Positions 10,060 through 18,797 of a stretch of DNA of 52,967 bases are shown here, piece by piece. The notes below the pieces were generated by a model, which was given only the letters and a program-made list of their open reading frames with translations, was not told the origin of the DNA and ran no database searches. This DNA comes from CAYQMF01 sp964418595 (GTDB lineage: Bacteria; Planctomycetota; UBA1135; UBA2386). The position numbers and the translations under genes are program-made. The stretch spans positions 1 to 52,967 of the forward strand of contig CAYQMF010000034.1 of the NCBI GenBank assembly GCA_964418595.1, written 5' to 3'. Within the stretch, counting starts at the first letter, position 1. Each line of letters opens with the position of its first letter.

Positions 10060-12567
10060 TCAGTACCCGAGCGACGTCGGGCCCACCGATTGGTAGTTGC
10101 GGGTGAGCACCCGGTTGCGACTCTCGACGAAGCCGCCCAGCGTGGGCTCGAAGCGCACGAAGAACGAGGTCTCCGCGTTCAGGTTGTCGTAGTTCGCGCC
10201 GATCATCACCGTCCAGTCGAGGTCGCGGCGGGTGAGCACCGCCTGGTACCACAGCACGTCGTCCCCCTCGAGGTCGTAGCCGCTCCCGCCGGACACCAGC
10301 CAGCGGCGCCAGAGATCCGTCGAGCCTCCTGCCATGAGGATCCCCTTGCGCGTCCGATCCTCGCGGTACTCCACCGTCCAGTCGATGCCGGCGACCTTGC
10401 CGAACTGGGTGCCGACGTTGAAGGTGCGCTCCTCGCCCCGCCTCCAGTCGTGCTCGCCCTCTGTGAACAGCATGAGGTTGGGCAGCGGCCAGTCGATCCC
10501 CGGGCGCAGCACGAGCTCGTACTCGCCGAGGCCGAGCACTTCGCCGCCGTTGTCGCGCTCCGAGATCGGCTTGAAGTTCTGGGCGAGGTCGAGCGAGATC
10601 GGCTCCTTGCGCTCGGCGGCGCGATCACCGCTTCGGTTCGAGGTGAGGATGCGATTCAGCACGCCGACGCGCAGGGTCACGTCCTCGTCGAGCGTGTCGA
10701 CGGCGTCGAACTGGAAGAGCTGGCCCGGCGCCTTCGAGACGCTGGCGCGGTGCACGAAGCCGATCTCCGGGTTGATGGTGTGACGCACGCCGCGGGAGGT
10801 CGTGCCATCCATCCAGCGCCACGTCCGCTGCAGTTCGAAACCGGCGCGCACGCCGGCGCCCGCGATCCAGCGCGTCATCTCTTCGCGCTGTGGCGAGTCG
10901 GAGTACCACGTCGCCCGGCCGAAACCGAAGGGGCGCACCCAGAACATGCCCAGGTCGAACGGTGCGGCCAGTTCGAACTCCTGGTCGACGCGAAGCGCGT
11001 CCTCGCGCCGCAGCGGGTTGCTCGCGCGGTCGTAGTCCCAGCGCAGGAGGCCGACGCTGGTCGACGACGTGAGCAGGAGCGGCACGCCCCCAGGCAGGCC
11101 GAGGATCGGCTCGGAGAACAGGTCGAGCGTGCCGAACGGGAGCTGCTCGAGGAAGCGGGGCGACAGGCGACGCGCGTCGTCGTAGGCCACGCCATCGAGA
11201 TCGAAGCGCCCCGACAGCGTCGTCAGCCAGTTGTTGCGGCCGTGCCGCAGCATGACGTGCGTCTCCGGCAGCTCGCTCTGCAGCCAGTCGCCCTGGTCGA
11301 ACTCGGGATGCACGCTGGCATCCGAGGCGCTGTACAGCTCGAGGTCGAGGCGGGTGTCGTCGCCGAGGAACACCCGGTTCTGGCTGCGCACCAGGTGCCG
11401 GTTGGTGGTCGAGACGCGTTGCCCGTCGAGGTCGAGCTGCACGGGGCCGCGGTCCCGGCCCTGGTCGTCGAGCAGGAGCGCGCGGGTGTGGCCGGTGTAG
11501 AGGTCGCCGCCGCGGTAGTGCAGGTCGGGCTCGAGCGACACGCCGCGGTCGTTGTTGTAGCCAACGCCCAGGCGCCACTCGCCGCGGAACTCCTGGGCCA
11601 GGTCGCCGGTGAGCAACTCGTGCAGGCTGCCACCGAGGTCGTTCCACGTCCCGCCGACCGCGACCTTGACGTGCGGCCCTTCCAGCGAGCTGTAGCCGCC
11701 GCTGATCGACCTGATCGGGATCGGTGGCGGCTGGGAGGTGAAGAAGTGCACGTCGGGCAGCCGCGTGAGCATGCTCCCGAACACGAGCAGGCGATTGCCG
11801 GCGCCGCGGATCTCGAACTCCGTGCCGCGCTCGATCACCTCGACTTCGCCGGAGACGATCTCGAAGTGTGGTTCCCCGGCGCGGGAGCTGGTGATCGAAA
11901 CGTCGCGGCCGGTGAGACGGACGCCCTGCCGCACGAGCTCGGCACCGCGCAGCACCACGAACCGTGGAGTGCCCGTCACGGGGTCGGGACTCGGCAACCG
12001 CAGCTCGACGCCGCGCAGCACGACGCGGTCGTCGGCCGCCGACGCGTACATCGCATCGGCGCGGAGCATCTCGATCCCAGCGGTGACGATCGAGACGTCG
12101 CCCTCGAGGTAGATGGAGCGGTTGAGGCTGATCAGCGTGTCGCTGGCCCGCGCCTCCGCGACGTCCGCCCGGGGCGGGGGCGCTTGCCCGGTCGCGGCGA
12201 GGAAGGTCCGCAGCCTTCGCTCCAGTTCGTACCCATCGAAGACGCGGCGCGAAGCCGCGGCCGGCGCCGGCCGCCGCGGCACGGCGCCCTGCCCCGTGGG
12301 TACCAGCGCTCGTTCGACGTCGATGTCGTTCTGGATGACCGCGCTGCGAGCGCGGATCTCGGAGTCCCCACGCTGCAGCATGATGCCCCGGGTCACGACC
12401 AGTACCGCGAAGTCGTCCTGGCTGCCGACCCGCTCGATGTAGCCGTGGCTGAGGCGCCAGCCGCCGCCGTCGGCGCGCGGCAGGCGCGAGTCCTGCGCCG
12501 CGAGCGCGAGGCACAGGGTTGCAGCGCAGCCTGACGCGGCGATCGCGCGCGCGGCCCGTGAGCTCAT
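10060..12567 (-). CDS. lptD: LptD/OstA-type outer-membrane LPS assembly protein
   Basis: This is the outer-membrane translocon that inserts LPS into the outer leaflet. The 835-residue protein has a signal peptide (about residues 1-23, cleavage near LALA-AQ), an N-terminal OstA-like jellyroll region (ISLNRSIYLEGDVSIVTAGIEMLRAD; RFVVLRGAELVRQGVRLTGRDVSI) and a long C-terminal barrel domain rich in alternating aromatic strands (for example REFRGEWRLGVGYNNDRG and TWYSDSP). The ATG at 12567 overlaps the stop of the preceding gene (ATGA). Being last in a kdsD-kdsC-LptC/A-like operon strongly supports the call, since barrel sequences drift. No LptE is seen nearby. Confidence 0.82.
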   Translation of the reverse strand: MSSRAARAIAASGCAATLCLALAAQDSRLPRADGGGWRLSHGYIERVGSQDDFAVLVVTRGIMLQRGDSEIRARSAVIQNDIDVERALVPTGQGAVPRRPAPAAASRRVFDGYELERRLRTFLAATGQAPPPRADVAEARASDTLISLNRSIYLEGDVSIVTAGIEMLRADAMYASAADDRVVLRGVELRLPSPDPVTGTPRFVVLRGAELVRQGVRLTGRDVSITSSRAGEPHFEIVSGEVEVIERGTEFEIRGAGNRLLVFGSMLTRLPDVHFFTSQPPPIPIRSISGGYSSLEGPHVKVAVGGTWNDLGGSLHELLTGDLAQEFRGEWRLGVGYNNDRGVSLEPDLHYRGGDLYTGHTRALLLDDQGRDRGPVQLDLDGQRVSTTNRHLVRSQNRVFLGDDTRLDLELYSASDASVHPEFDQGDWLQSELPETHVMLRHGRNNWLTTLSGRFDLDGVAYDDARRLSPRFLEQLPFGTLDLFSEPILGLPGGVPLLLTSSTSVGLLRWDYDRASNPLRREDALRVDQEFELAAPFDLGMFWVRPFGFGRATWYSDSPQREEMTRWIAGAGVRAGFELQRTWRWMDGTTSRGVRHTINPEIGFVHRASVSKAPGQLFQFDAVDTLDEDVTLRVGVLNRILTSNRSGDRAAERKEPISLDLAQNFKPISERDNGGEVLGLGEYELVLRPGIDWPLPNLMLFTEGEHDWRRGEERTFNVGTQFGKVAGIDWTVEYREDRTRKGILMAGGSTDLWRRWLVSGGSGYDLEGDDVLWYQAVLTRRDLDWTVMIGANYDNLNAETSFFVRFEPTLGGFVESRNRVLTRNYQSVGPTSLGY

Positions 12568-15380
12568 CGTGCGTCCCCGCCCCCGAAGTCGCCGTACCAG
12601 GCGCGCACGGTGTACGACGCGTAGTCGACCTCGATCCGGTTGCCGCGCCAGGAGGTGCCGTCGTCGAGCGTGAGCCGGGCGTCGCCGCGCGGATGATCGA
12701 ACGTGCAAAGCGTGCGTCGGAGCTGGAGCGACAGCGTTTCGCCGGCGCCGCGCAGCCGTGGCGACGCGACCCGCACGTCTCCGCTCGCCGTCATGGCGAC
12801 CACCGCGCCGGTCGCGTCGCGCGCCAGTTGCATCCCGTTGGCGGACAGCTCGAACCCGGGTGCCCGTTGCTCACTGCCGTTTGGAGTGCCTTCGCCCACG
12901 ACCTTCACCGGACCGTCGAACGCGACGCTGCGCTCCTCGACGAGGATCGGCCCGGCGCAGCTGATGGAGAGCGCACGGACGTCGGCGGTGGGGAGACCGG
13001 CGAGGCGCGTGCCATCGGGATCGGTGAGGCGCAGGCGCGGCGAGTCCGGGCCGGTCCGCAGCAACGACAACCGGCCGCGACCGCCCTGCTGGGCGAAGAG
13101 GATGGTCGATGCCTCGCCGATCGTGCGTTGGCCGTCCTGCTGGACGCGGACGCTCGCGGGTGCGCCGGTCAGGCGTCCGCGCGCCGCGCCCGCGTCGGCA
13201 GCGAGCCACAGCTCGCGACCCTCTGCGTGCGTGTCTTCCCGGTGGTCGCCGCTGCCGGGCATGTCGAGGGTCACGCTTCCCGTGGCGTGTACGTGCGGCG
13301 TCCGCCACGCGGCCGCGAACACGACGGCTGCGGAAGGGGGCAGGAAGCTGGCGTGCCAGAGGAGCGCTGCCGGTGGGGCACGCCAGGGCTGGACGACGAT
13401 GACGTCGGCGCGGAGGTCGGCGGTCGCCGCGGCGGGCGCGGTGTGATCGATCGAGGTCGCGAGCTGTGCGTCACCTTCTGCACGCAGCGACACACCGCGT
13501 CGCGCGCGGCGCACCCGGATGCTGCGACCCAGCACCTTGCCTTCGCCGGCGCGCACGACGCTGGCGGGGGCACCTTCGAGCCGGAACTCGGAGGCATCGT
13601 CGCTGCGGATCTGCGTCGCCTCGCCGGTGACGCGCGTGCCGTCGGCCAGCGCCGCGTCGAGTTCGCAGGAATCGCCCTCGGCGAAGAAGCTGCGCAGCCC
13701 GCCGGCATCGGTGGTCGCGTCGAGGGCGCGGATCCGACGCAGGGTTCCCGTGGGCAGGACGGCGATCGCATCCTGTGCCGGGCTGCGCAGCTCGACCCGG
13801 CCTTCGGTCCCGCCTTCGCGCATGGTCTGCTGCAACTCACAGCGCCCGGTGCCCGAGACGTGCAGCTCGCTGCCACGCCGCACGTCGAAGCGCGGCGGCG
13901 CCGACCTCGGAGCGCCGAGCGTCAGGCGGATCTCACGCACACCGGCGGTCTGCGCATCGTGGAGGACGAAGCCATCGTCGCCCGCGACATGGAGGTCATC
14001 GCCCGCGATGTCCGCGGTCACCGCTCCGAGCCCGACCAGGGTGGTGGGACTGCCGGGGGTCGTGCCACGCAGGATGCGCAGGCCCGCCGCGGCGGTCAAC
14101 GCCAGCCGGCCCGTGGCCTGGGCGAGGTCGACCGTGGTCGAACCCTCGAAGATCACCAGTTGGCCGAAGCGTGCGCCGAGCGTGCCGCGACCAAAGCCAT
14201 AGGCGCGCACGACGTCGTCGTGCAGTTGCCCCAGGGGCACGATGTGGATGCGGCGCTCCGCCGCCATCTGGCTGCGCTCGCCGTCGCGGCCGAGCAGCTC
14301 GAGGCGCGCCGGCTGGCCCGTCGCGGTCAGCAGGCGTGCACCGCCGGACAGGCTCGGCAGCACGTCGAGGCGATCGCCCTCCACCGCGAACTGACCGCCG
14401 TCGACGCGCGCCGGCGCGCCGGTGAGCACGAGGTTCGCCCACTGCGCTTCCTGCTTGCCGGCCCCACCGCGGCTCCGGCGCATCGAGCCGTGCAGGTGCT
14501 CGCCGCGCGCCGTCAGCGGCGTCGAGCCGACCAGCGTGCTCTGCATGGTCACGTCGTCGCGCAGGTCGAGGGTGCTCGAATGATCGGGCTGCTCGAGGAA
14601 GTGCAGCTCGCCGCGGGCGCGCAGCACCGTGGCACCGTCGTCCATCGTGAGCGCGGGGTCGTGCAGGACGCGGATGTCGAGGGGACCCGTCGTCGGGTCG
14701 GCAGGGATGCTCGCGGCGAGGCCGGCGCCGACGAGGGTCAGCGGTCGATCCCCACCGATGGTCAGGGTGAAGCGCTGGTCTGGGGCGGTGGTGAGGGTAC
14801 TACCCGAGGTCCCGCTGCGCAGGCGGGCGCGCGCCACGACCAGGGTCATCGGCGGCACGCCCGCGGCGGCGCGACTGGTGAACGTAGCCTCGCGCACGTC
14901 CATGTCGCGGTCTTCCTGCAGCGACGGCCGACCCTGCGCGTCGCGCTCGATCTCGATCAACACCGACGCGGCATCGAGCGTGCCGGAGGGCTCGGCGATC
15001 GGCTCGGCGCCGGGCCGCGTCACGATGCGGAACATCTCGACGGTGACCCCATCCAGTTCGACCAGGTTGTCGCGCTCCGGGCGGGGTCGACTGTCCTTGG
15101 CCTTGATGCGATAGGTCGGCAGGACGAGGCGACTGCCGCCCTCGAGCGGCATCTCGCGCGTGCGCTGCAGTTCGATCGCACCTGCGACGGAGAACGTCAC
15201 TCCGCCACGATCCTGGCCGGATTGCAGGCCGATCCCACCACCCGCCGGTCGGTCCTGAGCGGGGGGAGGCGGCGCGCCGCCCTGGGTCTTGGCAGTGAAC
15301 GCCGTCTCGCCGAGGAACAGGCGCAAGAGCAGGAAGCCCGCGGCGACGAGGACCAGGAAGACCAGCGCGCGCCGGATCAC
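12564..15380 (-). CDS. Giant LptC/LptA-like periplasmic bridge candidate (938 residues)
   Basis: Position and sequence suggest an LPS-export bridge protein. It lies exactly where lptC-lptA sit in kdsD-kdsC-lptC-lptA operons, and directly before lptD. One N-terminal membrane helix (IRRALVFLVLVAAGFLLLRLFL, residues 2-23) is followed by about 900 residues of predicted beta-rich periplasmic sequence. A short motif recurs four times, GAPA at 321, GQPA at 355, GAPA at 603 and GAPA at 739, usually followed by a D/G-G turn and an A-x-x-I strand (for example GAPASVRVQQDG then GEASTI). This matches the G-x-P-A unit of LptA/OstA jellyrolls. I infer an LptC-like anchor fused to several LptA-like jellyrolls. 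An AsmA/TamB-like bridge is the alternative. The GTG start overlaps the kdsC stop (GTGA). Confidence 0.65.
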   Translation of the reverse strand: MIRRALVFLVLVAAGFLLLRLFLGETAFTAKTQGGAPPPPAQDRPAGGGIGLQSGQDRGGVTFSVAGAIELQRTREMPLEGGSRLVLPTYRIKAKDSRPRPERDNLVELDGVTVEMFRIVTRPGAEPIAEPSGTLDAASVLIEIERDAQGRPSLQEDRDMDVREATFTSRAAAGVPPMTLVVARARLRSGTSGSTLTTAPDQRFTLTIGGDRPLTLVGAGLAASIPADPTTGPLDIRVLHDPALTMDDGATVLRARGELHFLEQPDHSSTLDLRDDVTMQSTLVGSTPLTARGEHLHGSMRRSRGGAGKQEAQWANLVLTGAPARVDGGQFAVEGDRLDVLPSLSGGARLLTATGQPARLELLGRDGERSQMAAERRIHIVPLGQLHDDVVRAYGFGRGTLGARFGQLVIFEGSTTVDLAQATGRLALTAAAGLRILRGTTPGSPTTLVGLGAVTADIAGDDLHVAGDDGFVLHDAQTAGVREIRLTLGAPRSAPPRFDVRRGSELHVSGTGRCELQQTMREGGTEGRVELRSPAQDAIAVLPTGTLRRIRALDATTDAGGLRSFFAEGDSCELDAALADGTRVTGEATQIRSDDASEFRLEGAPASVVRAGEGKVLGRSIRVRRARRGVSLRAEGDAQLATSIDHTAPAAATADLRADVIVVQPWRAPPAALLWHASFLPPSAAVVFAAAWRTPHVHATGSVTLDMPGSGDHREDTHAEGRELWLAADAGAARGRLTGAPASVRVQQDGQRTIGEASTILFAQQGGRGRLSLLRTGPDSPRLRLTDPDGTRLAGLPTADVRALSISCAGPILVEERSVAFDGPVKVVGEGTPNGSEQRAPGFELSANGMQLARDATGAVVAMTASGDVRVASPRLRGAGETLSLQLRRTLCTFDHPRGDARLTLDDGTSWRGNRIEVDYASYTVRAWYGDFGGGDAR

Positions 15381-15910
15381 GGGCGACCGCCTCCGGCGAC
15401 GACGGCGTCCCAGACGCCACGCGCCTGCAGCAGCATCTCGATGACCTCGCGCAGCGCGCCGTCGCCGCCGCGTGCCGTCGTCACATGGTCCACGGCGCGC
15501 CGCACCTCGACGCGCGCGTTCGGCACGCTCACCGCGAACCCGACGCGCCGCAAGACCGGCAGGTCGAGGAGATCGTCGCCGACGTAGGCGACCGCTCTCT
15601 CGGGCAGACCGCGCCGGCGGAGGATGTCTTCGAGCACGGTGAGTTTGTCGAGTCGATCGAGATGGAGTTCGTGCACGCCGAGCTCGCGAGCCCGGTCGGC
15701 GACGATCGGGCTGCCGCGCCCGGAGATGAACCCCGAGAGTCCGCCGCTGCGATGCCAGTACACGATGCCGGCGGCGTCGTGCACATGGAACGACTTCAGC
15801 TCGCAGCCGTTCGCATCGAAGTGGATACGCCCGTCGGTGAGGACCCCGTCCACGTCGGTGAGGAGCAACGCGATCGCGCTCAAGTCGACTTCGCGACGCC
15901 CCGCGCTCAT
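15377..15910 (-). CDS. kdsC: 3-deoxy-D-manno-octulosonate 8-phosphate phosphatase
   Basis: This HAD-superfamily phosphatase (177 residues) removes phosphate from KDO-8-phosphate on the way to lipid A-core. HAD motif I is LLLTDVDGVLTDG with both aspartates. Motif II lies in FISGRGS, the lysine in LDKLTVLEDIL, and motif IV is YVGDDLLDLPVL. No cap domain is present, as expected for KdsC tetramers. The ATG at 15910 overlaps the kdsD stop (ATGA), and its own stop overlaps the next gene's GTG. Confidence 0.93.
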   Translation of the reverse strand: MSAGRREVDLSAIALLLTDVDGVLTDGRIHFDANGCELKSFHVHDAAGIVYWHRSGGLSGFISGRGSPIVADRARELGVHELHLDRLDKLTVLEDILRRRGLPERAVAYVGDDLLDLPVLRRVGFAVSVPNARVEVRRAVDHVTTARGGDGALREVIEMLLQARGVWDAVVAGGGRP

Positions 15911-16884
15911 CCGATCTTGAGATCGAGGAGATCCTGCACGTCGAGCAGACCGAGCAGCGTGCCCCCGGCATCGACGACCGGGAGCTGATCGATGTGGGCC
16001 TGGTGCAGGAACGCCAACGCCTCCAGGGCGAACATGTCCGGGCCGATCGACCGGGGGTTCTTGGTCATCACCGAGACGATCGGGATCGAGTTGACCGAGT
16101 CGCGGCCTTGCTCGAGGAGGCGGCGCAGGTCGCCGTCCGTGAAGAAGCCCTGCAGTCGCCCGCGATCGTCGACGATGCTCGTGGCGCCCGGCCGCCCCGG
16201 GGTCTTGGTCATCACCTGGATCGCGTGCAGGACGGTGACCTGCGCGCCGGCCTGCAGCACCGGGTTGCGCTCGTTGCGCCGCATGAGATCGCCGACCGTC
16301 ATCAGCTGACGCCCCAGGTTGCCGCCCGGATGGAAGCGCGCGAAGTCGGCGGGCCCGAAGTTGCGCCCCTCCTGCACCACCAGGGCAAGCGCATCGCCCA
16401 GCGCCAGCATGGCCGTGGTCGACGCGCTGGGGGCGAGCTTGAAGGAACCCGCTTCGGTGATCCGACCCGTCTCCAGCACGAGGTTGGCGTGGCGACCGAG
16501 ACTGCACGACCGGGTCTGGGTCAGCGCCACGATGGGCACGTTGACCGCCTTGACCGGGCCGAGCAGGCGCAGCAGCTCTTCGGTCTCGCCCGACTTGGAG
16601 AGCGCGAGGAGCAGGTCGCCCTCGACCACGCGGCCGAGGTCGCCGTGGATGGCCTCGGCCGGGTGGAGGAAGATCGAGGGGGTCCCGGTGGAGGCCAGCG
16701 TCGCCGAGATCTTCTCAGCCACGATTCCGGCCTTGCCCATGCCCGCGGTGACGACACGCCCGCGCAACGAGAGGATCGCCTCGACCGCCGCGAGGAAGTC
16801 GCCGTCGAGCTGGTCCGCCACGCTGCGCACCGCCGCCGCCTCCTGCTCGAGGATCTCGCGCGCGCGTTGCAGCCGTTGGTCCAT
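15907..16884 (-). CDS. kdsD: Arabinose-5-phosphate isomerase
   Basis: This enzyme converts ribulose-5-phosphate to arabinose-5-phosphate, the first committed step to KDO. The 325-residue protein has an N-terminal SIS domain (VVTAGMGKAGIVAEKISATLASTGTPS; LALSKSGETEELL; FHPGGNLGRQL) and two C-terminal CBS domains (about residues 200-325), the standard KdsD/GutQ layout. It is the first gene of the LPS operon, and its start is divergent from scpA across 73 bases. A TAATCT hexamer ends 8 bases before the ATG. Confidence 0.94.
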   Translation of the reverse strand: MDQRLQRAREILEQEAAAVRSVADQLDGDFLAAVEAILSLRGRVVTAGMGKAGIVAEKISATLASTGTPSIFLHPAEAIHGDLGRVVEGDLLLALSKSGETEELLRLLGPVKAVNVPIVALTQTRSCSLGRHANLVLETGRITEAGSFKLAPSASTTAMLALGDALALVVQEGRNFGPADFARFHPGGNLGRQLMTVGDLMRRNERNPVLQAGAQVTVLHAIQVMTKTPGRPGATSIVDDRGRLQGFFTDGDLRRLLEQGRDSVNSIPIVSVMTKNPRSIGPDMFALEALAFLHQAHIDQLPVVDAGGTLLGLLDVQDLLDLKIG

Positions 16885-16892
16885 GGCGGCGC

Positions 16893-16898
16893 AGATTA
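16893..16898 (-). promoter_or_regulatory. Candidate -10 of the LPS operon
   Basis: On the minus strand this is TAATCT, followed by 8 bases and the kdsD ATG at 16884, which would give a very short or absent leader. The fit to TATAAT is moderate. It is supported by the same spacing at other starts in the window. Confidence 0.4.
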
Positions 16899-16941
16899 GC
16901 GAAAGGTCCGAGCCATCGTGAGCGGCAGCCCGCCCGCCGGC

Positions 16942-16947
16942 TAGACT
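16942..16947 (+). promoter_or_regulatory. Candidate -10 of scpA
   Basis: TAGACT ends 10 bases before the scpA ATG at 16958. No Shine-Dalgarno sequence lies between, which fits a leaderless or near-leaderless message. Confidence 0.35.
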
Positions 16948-16957
16948 CTCGCCCTCG

Positions 16958-17806
16958 ATGTCGTTCCGCGTCGACCTGCCGGTCTACTCCGGCCCGATGG
17001 ATCTCCTGCTCCACCTCATCCGCGAGCACGAGGTGGACGTGCACGAGATCGCCATCGCCGCGATCCTCGACGACTATCTCCGTCACATCGCCGTGCTGCA
17101 GGCACTCGATCTCGGCGACATCGGCGAGTTCCTGGTGATGGCGAGCACGCTCATGGAGATCAAGTCGCGCGAGCTGCTGCCGCGCGAGGAGATCTCGATC
17201 GAGGAGGAGTTCGATCCGCGCGACGACCTGATCCGCCAGCTCCTGGAGTACAAGCGCTACCGCGACCTGTCCCGGCGTCTCGATCGCATGGCGCATCGAC
17301 GCAGCCGGCAGCTCAATCCGTGGGTGCCGCTGACGCCGGCCGCGGCCGCGCGCGAGGCGACCGACGTCGACGAGGGCATCGATCTCGGCGACGTCGACAT
17401 CTGGTCGCTGACCGCGGCGTTCGCCCGGCTCCTCGAGGACACCGGGCAGGACCTGACCCTGCACTTCGGCGTGGAGCGGAAGGACATCCGCTACTACGCC
17501 GGCAAGTTGCTCGACGCGACCAGGGACAAGGGCGAGGTCCGCTTCGAGACGCTGTTCGACAAGGGCGAGGGCCGCATGGGCCTGATCGGGACCTTCACCG
17601 CGATGCTGGAGCTGATGAAGCAGGGGTTCCTGCGCGCGCACCAGGAGAAGTGTCTGGGGGAGATCGTGGTCGTCTACGTCGGCGACGCGGATGCCTCGGT
17701 CGAGGACATCCTGCCCCCGGAGGTGACCGTGTCGGCCGAGTCGGCACCGAACGCGCCGATCCCGGAGGACACGATCCCCGAGAACACGATCCCCGAGAAC
17801 AACTGA
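16958..17806 (+). CDS. scpA: Segregation and condensation protein A
   Basis: This is the kleisin subunit that bridges SMC heads in the bacterial condensin complex. The 282-residue protein opens with the diagnostic VYSGPMDLLLHLIREHEVDVHEI, followed by the helix LVMASTLMEIKSRELLP, and ends its globular part in the winged-helix region (VRFETLFDKGEGRMGLIGTFTAMLELMKQGFL). The C-terminal tail carries a short tandem repeat of no known function. scpB is not adjacent. The start is divergent from kdsD. Confidence 0.95.
   Translation: MSFRVDLPVYSGPMDLLLHLIREHEVDVHEIAIAAILDDYLRHIAVLQALDLGDIGEFLVMASTLMEIKSRELLPREEISIEEEFDPRDDLIRQLLEYKRYRDLSRRLDRMAHRRSRQLNPWVPLTPAAAAREATDVDEGIDLGDVDIWSLTAAFARLLEDTGQDLTLHFGVERKDIRYYAGKLLDATRDKGEVRFETLFDKGEGRMGLIGTFTAMLELMKQGFLRAHQEKCLGEIVVVYVGDADASVEDILPPEVTVSAESAPNAPIPEDTIPENTIPENN
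17759..17803 (+). repeat. Three 15-base tandem units in the scpA tail
   Basis: Three in-frame copies of a 15-base unit encode IPEDT, IPENT and IPENN just before the stop codon. The copies differ by a few third-position and N/D changes. It may be length-variable between strains. Confidence 0.8.
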
Positions 17807-17816
17807 CGGGCGCGCC

Positions 17817-17836
17817 CCGGCCAGGCGTCAGGCCGG
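17817..17836. terminator. Weak hairpin between convergent scpA and HIT-like gene
   Basis: CCGGCC and GGCCGG can pair across an 8-base loop. The stem is short, has no T-tract and overlaps the end of the minus-strand gene, so it is only a possible bidirectional terminator. Confidence 0.3.
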
Positions 17837-18661
17837 CTGCGGCAGGAGCGCGTCGGTGAGCGCGTGGAGCAGGGATGCCTCGGTCGCGGTCTGGAACCCG
17901 GTCCGCTCCTCGAAGCAGAACCGGCCCCACAGCTCGGCGCAGCCCAGGGGCGTGGCGAAGTGGGGCGCGGGAGTCTCGCAGGCCCGCGGGGCGACCCACG
18001 TGGTCTCGCCGTCGCTGATCAGGTTCACCGCGGGGGTTGCTCGCAGCTCCAGGAGCCGAGCCGCGGCGCGCGCCCGCGCCGCGCGCTCACCGCGCACACC
18101 GAGCACGAATCCGGGGAACGGCGGCGCCAGTTGCACGCATTGCACGGCGGCGAGCGCGGGGTCGCTCGCCGCGAGGCCTACGGTCGCCGGCGCGACCGGG
18201 CGACAGGGCAGGCGCGACAGGAATGTGAGCCGCTCGGCGGTGAGATGGAGGTGGGCGCGCGGCAGCGTGGCGGCCGCCCCGATGGTGTTCATGAGGACGG
18301 AGCCGCCGCGTGGTTCGGCAAGCGCGAGCGCCAGGGCGATGAGGTCGGCGTGCGCTTCGCGCTCGACCAGCTCACTCCAGAGGATCGAAGCCGCCGCGGC
18401 GAAGGGGTAGCGGTTGGGGGTCAGCACCGCGGGCGGCATGTCGCTCCGCCACAGCGCTTCCTGCGCGAGGATGGTCGGGGCGCGATCGGGTCGCATCGCG
18501 CAGTGCGACGCTGCGCGGCGCGCGGCGCGGTCGGGGAAGAGCACGAGCTCGACCGGGACGCCGCAGACGTGGAGCTCGCGCCGCTCCGCGACCGCCGGGC
18601 TCGGCAGGAGCCACGTCTGGAACGGATCGGGGAGATGGTCTCGCGTCGGCCGCTGCTGCAC
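17828..18661 (-). CDS. HIT/GalT-superfamily-like protein
   Basis: This 277-residue protein looks like a nucleotide phosphorylase or nucleotidyltransferase of the HIT/GalT fold. It has an NRYPF segment (TPNRYPFAAAASI, about residues 81-93) as in GalT-like enzymes, and an MNTIGAAATLPRAHLHLTAE stretch with the His-x-His pair (H137, H139) of the active-site strand. I cannot name its substrate; ADP-sugar or dinucleotide phosphorylases are the nearest guess. The open frame extends upstream into fmt, but the GTG at 18661 is chosen because a CATAAT hexamer ends 6 bases before it. It converges on scpA. Confidence 0.5.
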   Translation of the reverse strand: MQQRPTRDHLPDPFQTWLLPSPAVAERRELHVCGVPVELVLFPDRAARRAASHCAMRPDRAPTILAQEALWRSDMPPAVLTPNRYPFAAAASILWSELVEREAHADLIALALALAEPRGGSVLMNTIGAAATLPRAHLHLTAERLTFLSRLPCRPVAPATVGLAASDPALAAVQCVQLAPPFPGFVLGVRGERAARARAAARLLELRATPAVNLISDGETTWVAPRACETPAPHFATPLGCAELWGRFCFEERTGFQTATEASLLHALTDALLPQPA

Positions 18662-18667
18662 GCGTCG

Positions 18668-18673
18668 ATTATG
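18668..18673 (-). promoter_or_regulatory. Candidate -10 of the HIT-like gene
   Basis: On the minus strand this is CATAAT (five of six matches), then 6 bases, then GTG at 18661. The spacing is the same as at the sigma-factor gene (51741-51746) and decides the start codon. Confidence 0.45.
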
Positions 18674-18797
18674 CGGCACGTGCGCTGGCTCGACGCACGC
18701 GCGTTTGCACGCCTGAGTGCGCGTCGCTACCGTTCTGCGTCCGCGGCCGTGCCGTCGCCCCGGATCCTCGCCCAACGACCCTGACCCCACGCCCGCT

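Noticed and set aside
9370..12534. Plus-strand open frame of over 1000 codons opposite lptD
   Set aside because: It is antisense to a gene with signal peptide, barrel pattern and operon overlaps. Its translation is Arg/Ala/Glu-rich with no domain, the usual shadow frame in very G+C-rich DNA.
12519..15587. Plus-strand open frame of about 1020 codons opposite the LptC/A-like gene
   Set aside because: Low-complexity translation, no start signal and no family motifs. The minus strand shows the coding pattern and coupled starts.
18717..18797. ATG start for fmt 27 codons upstream
   Set aside because: The extra residues are Arg/Pro-rich and unlike any Fmt N-terminus. The TTG at 18798 starts the conserved KIVFFGS.
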